From assembly GCF_048128805.1 (NCBI RefSeq), contig NC_136017.1, positions 14,045,307-14,109,306 of the forward strand: a DNA stretch of 64,000 nt, read 5' to 3'. Shown here in pieces: positions 50,521 to 59,767 of this stretch; position 1 is the stretch's first letter, and each line of letters begins with the position of its first letter. The DNA comes from Centroberyx gerrardi. Lineage: Eukaryota; Chordata; Actinopteri; Beryciformes; Berycidae. Both the position numbers and the translations under genes were made by a program. The notes beneath the pieces were generated by a model. The model saw only the letters and a list, made by a program, of their open reading frames with translations. It did no database searches and was not told where the DNA came from.

Positions 50521-50590
50521 TTCGTGCCTGAAACATTTCATTTACACACTTGTTCTTGTTGTTGCTGGAGAGGACCCCGCCATCAAACAT
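50521..50590 (-). other. Probable 5' non-coding exon of CFAP221 with an upstream ORF
   Basis: On the minus strand an ATG at 50,590 opens a frame beginning MFDGGVLSSNN that meets a donor-like GTAGGT after the GCACGAAA sequence (about 50,519-50,526). Splicing to the acceptor at 49,914 (CTCCTCCAG) continues this frame to a TAG five bases before the CFAP221 ATG at 49,865. It is therefore a uORF rather than the protein start. The exon was inferred from the sequence only. Confidence 0.5.
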
Positions 50591-51175
50591 TGTGGTTGCT
50601 ATAGTGACGCAGGGGCTCAGAAAGGGCGGGTCAAACGTCAAGTGGGCGAAGACGATTGGTTGGCTAAAAGTTTCACAGAGCTACATCAAGCTAGACAGAT
50701 TATACCAGAACAACACCAGAAGTTAAGTGATTTTATTTCAAAATAAAAGCCTAAGATATCGAACATAATGTTTATGGTTTGCATCGGTCTATATGTATGA
50801 ATATATGCCGCCAAAACACGTTTTGGACAAAAAAACAACAATTTCATTTTCAATTACTACGACTTCACCCTCAAATATATTTTCACTTTGGTACTTTGTA
50901 TTCTCAAAAGACGGTCTAATATTATATTCATCATCAAGGGTTTTATTTTGAAAAAATGTGACCGGAAGTGTAGTTTTGTATTCTCGCTAGCTTGACACTG
51001 ATGTTCAACAGAGTGCACTGACTGATAAAATGTTATCGACACACTGGGTATATTTGATTTCCAGACGTCATATCTGCTGCATGACGAGATGCTTGCTTTT
51101 CATCCCTCTCATCAGATATGCGGCTAGAGTTTTGAATTTACATATATCGATGGGAAAGCGAGCCTGCCTGACAAA
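50591..51175. promoter_or_regulatory. Candidate divergent promoter between CFAP221 and the class B GPCR
   Basis: Separates the two divergently oriented genes. It contains an X-box (50,595-50,608), a GC-box-like GGGCGGG (50,624-50,630) and a CCAAT box on the minus strand (ATTGG at 50,655-50,659), all near the CFAP221 side. The right part is AT-rich. An ATG near 51,150 is out of frame with the GPCR start and could be a short overlapping uORF. Confidence 0.6.
50595..50608. promoter_or_regulatory. RFX X-box motif
   Basis: GTTGCTATAGTGAC fits the X-box consensus RYYRYY-N2-RRNRAC at every position. RFX factors drive ciliary genes through such sites close to the start. It sits four bases upstream of the first ATG of the CFAP221 transcript side, the position expected for a motile-cilium gene. 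Confidence 0.7.
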
Positions 51176-51979
51176 ATGCAGAAAGTGGGAATTATTGGAC
51201 TTTTAATGTTGCCCCAGGTGAGAAAGGAGATACATGCTTGATTTGAATCTATGGATATGATAAATGTTGAGAATAGGCGCATTATTACTTCTGCTTATTA
51301 CAGGCAAAATCGTCTCCAGACTGTCATCCTCATATCATTCTTGTTAAAGAGGAAGAAAAGTGCATGAAAGACCTGCTACTTTTTAATACGTCCAAAGCAA
51401 CAGGTGAGTCAACACATATTTGAAACATTTTATTCTAGGCCTAATAATTCGTCTGATAATGAATAATATTACATAATATAATATTTATTAATAATATTAA
51501 ACTATTCAGTAAATCAAGGTTTGGTGCTCAATGGCCTTTTATCATTGTTTTACCCATAGAGATATCTCTATGGTTTTACCTACAGAAACAATTTAATGCA
51601 ATGCTATATTGCCACCTAGTGGTATTAAAAGGTAGTACATCTTGAAATTATATATTTTTTTTATGGCAGGATTAACCCAGATCTGATGATTTCTCAGTGC
51701 TTATTCTGCAATGAAAAAATCAAATAGGAGCCTTAAGTTTTATGTAGCCTATTTACTGAATATTATACTGTTTCTTGGTTATTTTTGTGTAAGTCCAGCT
51801 AATAGAAAAAGAAAACATCTCTGTGAATTCTGTTACATCTATTAAAAACAATATGAGTGTTTGCAGACTGCATGGGAATGTGGGACAGCTTGAACTGCTG
51901 GCCGCCTGCTTCTCTTGGGGAAACTGTCTCGCAACCCTGTCCTGAGCTTTACAGCTCAGAAGGTGAGACACTATGCACA

Positions 51980-52013
<34 letters not shown>

Positions 52014-53867
52014 CCCATTATCTATCACTTTACACTAGTTAATTATTTGCCAGCCATCTAATTTGTTTCCGTAAGATACTAAAACAGTTTGTCTTCTCAG
52101 AATCTCTATCCAAACTGTCATCCATAAAGCGCTTGTGTACATAGAGACACTGAGCCGGCAGATGGGAGCGCTAGATTTATGTCGGGAGATGAGGATGATA
52201 GATTTCATAATGATCTGTCTGAACAAACACAGGTGGATTGAGAAACCGAAGCAGGGAAAGTCATGTTGTTGCACCTCCGCACTGCTCATGAACGAAAGAA
52301 AGGAAGAAAGAAAGAAAGAAAGGACCATTTTCCTTGTAGGGACACAAAAAATGCCCTGAAAAATACAACTTTTTACTAGAACTTTTATTTTTCTGTTTTT
52401 TTCCAAATGTATGTATACACACACACACTCACACTATGCTGTTATATAATTATACAGATTCCTGTGATTGTATTATTGCTGTTTTCCAGGTAAAGTGCAT
52501 CGCAACTGCACTGCCACAGGCTGGACAGACCTGCTTGTTCCCCATGAAGACGCCTGTGGATACACTTTCAATGAAACATTCCACTTTCTGGGAGAGGTTG
52601 GGTGAACTCTTGCAGTGTCTCACTCTATTATACATGTTTTAGAAGAGGTATATCAAATATAAAGCATTAACATTTTCCTTGCATGATTTAGAAAAATCTA
52701 AAGGCACTGGTTTGTATAGAAAGTGGGTCGAGGAAAAGTCATGGAGGGACATTTTGAAAGCTGAAATATTTCACTATTAAAATAAAAAATAGCAGTTTTC
52801 TTTTCCTTACCCAACCCATTTTTGCATTTCATCAGTAGAATGTGAAATAAATGTTATGCCCGATTCCACCAGCGCCTGCCTCTGCCCAGTGGATTGAGGT
52901 CAGATGGGGAATTTCTGACTTGGGTTTGGGTCAAATATATTGTCAAAAAATACTGTTTAGAATCAACAAAATTATTCACAATTCTGACCTTGGTCAGATT
53001 TTAGCTCACTAAAGGCAATAAGCTTTCCCACAAGCTCAGTGTGGGTCAAATGTAGTAGAAGTCTTGATACTTGGTGGAATTAGATACTGTAAAATCATTT
53101 CTATGGAGAAGTGATAAAGCATCGTTCTCTTTCCTCCTATCCAGTCATCAGATTCCCATCTGTATTTCTCCTATGTGAAGACCATGTACACAGCCGGCTA
53201 CACGCTCTCCCTCATCTCCCTCACCATCGCCATCGCCATCCTCTCTCTGTTTAGGTAAGAAACAAGTTTATTTATCACTCCATCCCTGCTCCGCCCTGCT
53301 GAAGTGTCCTTGAGCAAGCCACTGAATCCCTACCAGATGCAGCTGAAGCTGACCTTTGACCTCTCTGTGGAGGAGAGCAAGAGAAAAGATCATTTCTCCC
53401 TCAAAGCATGACATACTTCAGATTCATTTGTCATTGGTGGAAAGTATAGAATGGTCTTTACTCCTAAACTTAAATATTTTTCAACACTTAAAGCTATTTG
53501 AACAGACTTGCCTTGTGAGGTATTCTCATTAGGATTTATTCAATGTGTTTAGTGTTGTTGTTTAAACATCAATTAAGCTTAAAACTTTCCATTAAAGATT
53601 TGCACTGCCCTTAATGTTGAAGACTTAAACTTCCAATATGTCTCCAGTTGGATTTGTAATGAATAAATGATTCCTGTTGTATCCAGGAAGCTCCACTGTA
53701 CCAGGAACTACATTCACATCCAGCTGTTTGTCTCCTTCATCCTGAGAGCCATCTTCATCTTCATCAGAGACTCTCTGCTCTTTACGAATGACGAGCTTTA
53801 CCACTGTGACTACTATCCGGTAGGGAGGGAGGGATGGATGGATGGATGATGGATGGATGGATGGATG

Positions 53868-53906
<39 letters not shown>

Positions 53907-55432
53907 GCCATTATTTTTTCAAACTCTCCTCCTTTTACATGCTCAACCCAGACTGATCTTATACTAAATGTACAACATATTTTGAGCACTTGCTTTTTCC
54001 ATGAAATAGACTGACCCGGTGAATCCAGTTGAAAGCTATGATCTCTTATTGATTTCACCTATTGAACCCACGTCAGTCATAAAGGGAAAGATGTAAACGA
54101 AGGGGAGATTTCTAAGCCTTGACATGGATTGTGAAGGCCATTTCTTCCACAGTGATACAATAAGAAATGTGTGTTAGATTCCACGTCAAGAGAAGGCAAG
54201 GCAGTCTTTTTCCTCTATCAAAAATAAACAAAAACAATAGGGATAATTGAAAACTGTCATGTGCGGCAGGTGGCGTGTAAAGTAGTGCTGATGCTCTGCA
54301 ACTACTCCATCCTGGCCAACTACAGCTGGCTGCTGGTGGAGGGACACTTCCTCTTCACCCTGGTGAGCCGCTCCTTCTTCTCCCTGAGGAAGCACTTGGC
54401 CTGGTACATCGTCCTCAGCTGGGGTAGGGAGGCCTGACGACCGAAATCAAGCGCACCTCACATTTTTCATTTTTTTTTTAGGGAGAATAGGGGACATTTT
54501 TAAGCACAAAACGGTATGTTTGGATTCAATAGCACAGATTTCTTTCATCACATAGGTTTTCCATTAATTGTTATTCTCTCCTGGGGATTGGCCAAGTATT
54601 TTTATGAGGATGAAGGGTAAGTGAGGTGGAAAATCTGTTTCATTTATACAGTCATTCACTTATTATATATAATGATTTTAAAATCATTTCCTATTTCAAT
54701 ACTAAAGCTGTTGGGAAACCAGGAGACACGAGTGGATTTGGTGGATTCTGCGAGTACCAGTACTGCTAACCATATTTGTAAGTACAGCTTTGTTTCCTAT
54801 TTTACTTCTTTTTTTTTTAAATTGCTCTTAAATATTTGCTTTGGAAAATTGCGCCATGCTCATCGATTTCAATCATTTCAGACGAATCTGATCTTTTTCT
54901 TGAGCATTTTGAGGATTCTGGTGGGCAAACTGCGGATGCCAGACGCACACAGGAATGAATTCAGCCAATATAAGTGAGTAGTACATTTATCTTTCATATC
55001 ATTCTGCATTATATTATACAATATCCAATATAAGGCCACTCTGATCCTCATTTCTATTTCAGTTTATGGATCCGAGTGAAAACAAATGTACATGTAGGTT
55101 ATTTTTACAGGGACAGAAACAAATACAAGGACATATTTTATGATATTGTTAGTTTTCCCCCCTATTCCCTGTCCTTGGAGGTTACATAGAGGTTAGTTGT
55201 CCTTGATCGGTGATGCTTCAGCAGCAGTAGGTGTTCTCAGATCAAAACAGGAGTGTGAAACTGTTTTCCTGTCCCTCTGACCAGGAGGCTGATCAAATCC
55301 ACATTCTTTCTGGTGGCATTATTTGGTCTGCAGTACAGCCTCTTCGTTTTCGTACCTGTTAAAGTCAGCAGCCTGGTGTTTAAGATATGGACCTTTGCGG
55401 AGCTGGCTCTGTCGTCTACACAGGTAAATGAG

Positions 55433-55486
<54 letters not shown>

Positions 55487-56551
55487 CTTTGAAAGACCAC
55501 AAGAGAGAGAATTAACAGTAAACCTACTTGTTCCTGATATTATTGCATACATTATATCTGTTCATCCAGCATGAACAACTTAGAATAATAAAGATTACAT
55601 TCATACTTACTGACCTGTGCACTTCCTCTTCCTCTCTTCCTTCTCTAAGGGTTTTGTGGTGGCCGTCCTCTACTGTTTCATGAATGGAGAGGTAAGAAAT
55701 GTATGACTTTAACTGACCTCTACTGGCAATTAATAGGAATTGCAACAACGCTGACAGATCTCTGGCACAGCTTAGCCTGTAATTGACACAAACAATAAAG
55801 TCACATTGTAACAATAGTGATGAGAATTAGAGCACAAAGTTTTTGTTCCAAAAAAAAAAGTGCGTTTGAAATCTCAGCACCTGGTAAAGTAATGGTTGAG
55901 TCATTGGTATTGACCAACAACCCGTTCAATCCCTGCAGTTATATTATGGTCACTGTGTGCCATGGGGCAATAAAAATACTTATTGCACCTTTAGATATTA
56001 TAAACTTGTTCCAATATGAACCTGAGATTACTTAGGGCCCAGCTTTTTGTAAATCACTGGGGTAGAGTGGATGTTAGTGAAGGAAAATGACTATTCTAAT
56101 CATAGGTTTCACTCTCACCACTATTATCTCCCCATGTACAGTGTAGACAGTTCTTCAGTTCAATATTAAATCAACAACAAACTTCCCATACGAGGGTCCT
56201 GGGACAAAATCTGTGTGTCTTTATCGGGGCCAGGACATGAAAACGTTCAGAAATTGAGTTGCAGCACAGTTTGCATTTAAAAAGTAGGATTTCTCCAATG
56301 GCTATTTGTTTGTTTCTGATGTGTCTCTCTGGTTAGAACTCTCTCTCCCCCTCCCTGTGCTCCAGGTGCAGCATGAGATCCAGAGGCGGTGGAGGAGGTG
56401 GCGTCTGACGCAGCACCTCCCCGGCCGGCGCAGGCAGTACCGCGGCTCCATCAGCCAGAGCGGAGCTGCTCCCACGCAGGTGTCCCTGCTCCCCTGCCCC
56501 CCGCACGGCCCGGGGCCCGCCGGACACCCGGTGGACACTCTGGACATGTGA
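51176..56551 (+). CDS. sctr: Class B1 (secretin-family) G-protein-coupled receptor at the SCTR locus, 13 exons
   Basis: Peptide-hormone receptor, expected at the plasma membrane and coupled to Gs. Exons: 51176-51217, 51304-51403, 51867-51962, 52490-52596, 53145-53254, 53687-53819, 54270-54423, 54556-54616, 54708-54777, 54882-54973, 55285-55423, 55650-55691, 56366-56551. All phases agree and give 443 residues. A short signal peptide precedes the hormone-binding domain with the six family cysteines (34, 49, 58, 72, 86, 102; extra Cys21), [10 protein letters not shown] and sequons at 42, 85 and 107. Seven membrane segments follow from about 127, with [11 protein letters not shown] after TM1, NYSWLLVEG in TM3, GCW in ECL2 and [10 protein letters not shown] in TM7. 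The HETY residues are present (H162, E220, T328, Y376), but the TM6 PxxG proline is Ala333 and the usual His is Gln338. The tail is Arg-rich. Position beside CFAP221 and DBI argues for SCTR; parts of the ectodomain recall GHRHR, so GHRHR2-like is the alternative. Confidence 0.93.
51974..52013. repeat. (CA)n(GA)n microsatellite after GPCR exon 3
   Basis: CA tract followed by GA tract starting about 12 bases into the intron. A (GAAA)n-like tract lies in the same intron at 52,296-52,322. Confidence 0.9.
52597..53144 (+). other. GPCR intron 4
   Basis: AT-rich, no exon or named repeat. Confidence 0.6.
53822..53906. repeat. (GGAT)n(GATA)n microsatellite after GPCR exon 6
   Basis: Starts within a few bases of the donor GTAGGG of the exon ending at 53,819 and changes from GGAT to GATA units. 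Confidence 0.95.
55436..55487. repeat. (GT)n(GA)n microsatellite after GPCR exon 11
   Basis: Starts 13 bases into the intron that follows the exon ending at 55,423. Confidence 0.95.
55692..56365 (+). other. Last GPCR intron
   Basis: AT-rich. No exon seen between the 42-base exon 12 and the terminal exon. Confidence 0.6.
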
Positions 56552-57006
56552 CCTATAGGTTCTAGTTTGTCTTCCTCCTCGCCGGCATGTAATGGAGTCC
56601 GGATTGGTGGTGATGACAGTCTATTAGCCCCACCTTGTTAGATCCCATAGTGATTTGGGAATTCTTTTTGGAGGGAAGACAGTTTTTTTTTCTTAATGAC
56701 GTCCAGTTTTAAGGTGCTTCCTGTAGCATTTTTGTCCATTTGTTTTGAAGAGCAAGAAGAAGGATAAGAGCCACTAGCAGCCCCTGATAACAATCAATTT
56801 CAACCAAAATATGTTCTGACAAAGTAAGCTAACATGAAATTGAAAATATGCAGTTAGAATGTAAGCACTGTTTTGTGCCGTAAAGAAATCCATCAGATTT
56901 CCCGCAAAATCCGACCTGGTGGCACACAATGTAAAAAGCAGTATAGAGGCCAGTAGAGGCGGTGATGGTCTCGTTTTTTTTTTTTTACAGTAATTATACT
57001 AATGTG
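56552..57006 (+). other. GPCR 3' flank and probable 3' untranslated region
   Basis: Follows the stop codon. No canonical AATAAA seen before the transposon at 57,007. The last eight bases are the transposon's target duplication. Confidence 0.5.
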
Positions 57007-57181
57007 CAGAGGTGGGGACTCGAGTCACATGACTTGGACTCGAGTCAGACTCGAGTCACAGTTTTAATTGCTTGAGACTTGATGCATGAAGAGAAGACTT
57101 GAGACTTGACTTGGGTTCTGCTGACTTGGGAGTTGACTTTGACTTCTGCTTTGATGACTTGAAAATATTTCTAAAGTCTTG

Positions 57182-58332
57182 ACAAAAGATCTACTAAACG
57201 TTTGCGCCAGTTCAAATCGCATTGCGTGTGCTAAAACCTTGTTCTCTGCGCAGCGCATTTTGCGCCTGAAATCATGGGTTGATCTGATCTTTTTTGCGGT
57301 TTGATATAATTGCATATGCATTTGTGGGTGTTCCAAGGATGAAGCGCAAAATTAAGGGAGGGTTTTATGGAAATTGGCAGAGGACGTGATTTATCAAAAG
57401 CACGGAATTTAAGACCTAGGAAAAGCATGTCTTATCATTTTGCGCACAGAATGGCTCCAACGAGACTGGCTCTGGAACCGGCTCTAAGATCAAGGTGACA
57501 GTCATCTACACATCATAACATGTAGACATTAGATCGCATCCCTATTATAATTCCAATCAGGTTTAAACGGGTATGCTGATTTAAAAATACACCATTTACG
57601 CGTCATTGGCAGAGTAGCAGAATGCGCACTCAATATGCAGACTATTACCTAAATATACAAAAACGAAAACGCACGCTCGCACACTCTTGTCTGGATTTGC
57701 TGACACTTATTATGAGCCAATATCTGAGCGGCATAGCCTTGATGTAAACAATGCAGCTAAAACATGTGTGCGTAATAACCTCTCCGTGGAGAGGTGTGTG
57801 TGCGGCTTCATACCTTCACCAGGTCTCCATCCCTCCCACACTGGCACCTGTGTCTCAGTCAGGCTCCTGCTGCTCCTCCAAGGGAGTTCAGGCTCCTCTT
57901 TGGCTTTATTTGTGCTAAGCATTTTGGTTCACCTCCTCATATCATACCAACGCCTTTACCTCCGCTAAATCGCGCTTGTGGTGCCCAACTGCATTCACTT
58001 TATTTGTTATATCGTTCCAGAGTGACTTTTTACGCGCGGGTAAAACATCACTTCTTTGCAGCTCTTTGTGGTTTTCTCTGCCACCAACACTTCCAGCTCC
58101 ACTGGAGAGAAATTTGCGCTTCTTTTGTCCATCATTACGTTGCCGCAAATAGGCTATTGTGCGCATTGTTTGGCCCTTATATTTGCGCAGTCGCAATTAT
58201 AATTAATTATCTGCGCCTCCGCTCATTTGCGTGCGCTACTTTAGTAAATACCATGCGCTGGCGGTACAAATTTCACCCGCAATTGCTTTTGTGCTGCGCC
58301 TGGAATTACGACATGTTAGTAGATCCGGGCCC
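57182..58332 (-). mobile_element. Harbinger-like element nested in the hAT element
   Basis: Inverted GATCTACTAA motifs lie near both ends (57,188-57,197 and, reversed, 58,316-58,325). The right end reads GGGCCCGGATCTACTAA on the minus strand. TTG at 57,179-57,181 and 58,333-58,335 may be a 3-bp duplication, although TWA is the usual Harbinger target. The interior has many TTTGCGC/GCGCAAA words and encodes a Myb/SANT-like fragment on the minus strand, the second protein of Harbinger elements. No transposase recognised. Confidence 0.7.
57942..58196 (-). pseudogene. Myb/SANT-like DNA-binding fragment of Harbinger element
   Basis: An 84-residue frame contains LWNDITNKVNAVGHHKRDLA, matching the remembered pattern of the trihelix/Myb-like domain (W-x-I-x-x-KVNAV) of Harbinger accessory proteins. 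It also has RLRKYKGQTMRTIAYLRQRN from the same strand. It is shorter than a full protein and probably a remnant. Confidence 0.6.
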
Positions 58333-58697
58333 TTGTGTTTGTGTAAATGACTTAGATTGAAAGTGATGAGATTTGTTCCAGCAGACGACTGAATTTAAAT
58401 TCTGTTTTCTCAATTTGTATGGAATGATTGAATTTATTGAAGTTGAAACTGATTATAGAAATCAAACTCATGATGCTCTTACCAAGTTTTTATCCTATTA
58501 AAACCATATTGCATTGAAAAGTCCTAGATATTTAGTTTTCTTTAAGATATTAAATTGATACTGGACTCTCGATTTGTTCTGACTTGACTTGCTGTTCTAC
58601 ATTTAGACTTGAGACTTGACTTGAGACTTGTACCTTAAGACTTGAGACTGACGTGGGACTCGAGCAAAGTGGACTTGGTCACACCTCTGCTAATGTG

Positions 58698-59767
58698 TCA
58701 ACATTAATGTGGTAATGATTTATTGATGTTAAAATGCTGCACATAGCACCTTTAATGAAAGCTTAATATGGTATAAACACCCCCAAGAACTGATAGGTAC
58801 AAAAGATATGACTCAGACGAACACACATGCTCTTTTTCAGCACCACCCTGCTTCATATTCATCCAATTGTATTCAGTCACATCTGGGAAGGTCCCAGTGC
58901 AGCCACAGTCTTGTACTGGTGGCCATTGAGCAGATCCACTAGAGCAGTTGGGGGTTCAGTGCCTTGAGAGCTTACAGAAGTTGTTGAGGGATAATTACCT
59001 GACATCTGAACATGTACTGGATGCCTCACAGTTATGACTACAGATGGAAATTATGGCTACTTTTGAAATGAAGCACCATCCATTCAGTTACCGTGACAAC
59101 TTTCCAAGAGATGGATCAACTGCAAAGCATGTTGACCACTATGAGGCTCTGATCTTCTTCTACAATGTGACGAACAATGTGACAAACTTGGGATTTACCC
59201 AAGCTGTGCTGATTCAGCCTCAGAAGTTGTTTGATAGAAGAAGACAAGAGAGGAGACCCAAAGAACAAGTCTTTACTTTTAATAGCCAGTCTTTTGTACG
59301 GATGCTCATTATTGCAACTGTTTTTTTATATCAAAATGTCAAACATAGATCTTTTTTCCAAATGATTTTTACACACATTATACAAATAACAACCGTGAAC
59401 ATAATGAAATTACAGTTGGTGCTTTTCAGATCTAAGTGAAGTTGTATTTGCAAATCATTTTTACAGTTTGTTTTAACCAACATAGAGTGTCAGATGTTTG
59501 GAGACGATTTAGTATTCTTTGGTATTCTAAATTGACTTTCAAACACTGAAAACTTTATGGCACTGTATTGTCCAATGTGGCAAACTCAAATTTAAAACAA
59601 ATGCAAAGAATAATTTGCAAATACCATTTGACCCATGTCTCATACCAAAGAGTGCATGCCTATGCATTTTCTCCTATTTCTGTTGTACTTTTGCAAGGGC
59701 TACTGAGAAGAAATTGGGAGATATGACATTGAAATTGTTATGAGTTTGACATTTTTATGAACAGGAC
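58698..59767. other. Intergenic stretch between GPCR and DBI
   Basis: Convergent gene ends. It includes the probable DBI 3' untranslated region on the minus strand next to 59,767. A 131-residue plus ORF at 59,044-59,439 has no domain that I recognise. I see no TMEM37-like membrane protein here. Confidence 0.5.

Larger units (their letters stand above)
57007..58689. mobile_element. hAT-type DNA transposon carrying a nested element
   Basis: Bounded by a perfect 8-bp direct duplication CTAATGTG (56,999-57,006 and 58,690-58,697) and by inverted CAGAGGTG termini. Both ends are rich in GACTTG/ACTCGAG subterminal repeats (57,010-57,180 and 58,570-58,685). Eight-base duplications and CAGAGGTG-type ends fit hAT. 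No hAT transposase is visible; most of the interior is the Harbinger-like insert. Confidence 0.9.

Noticed and set aside
50519-50590. ATG at 50,590 as the CFAP221 protein start
   Set aside because: Spliced to exon 2 it reaches a stop just before the conserved ATG, so I treat it as a uORF.
57794-58360. 188-residue plus-strand ORF
   Set aside because: Antisense of the Harbinger Myb/SANT-like fragment.
59044-59439. 131-residue plus-strand ORF as a possible TMEM37 or new gene
   Set aside because: No membrane-protein pattern and no recognised domain; lies in the probable GPCR/DBI 3' interval.
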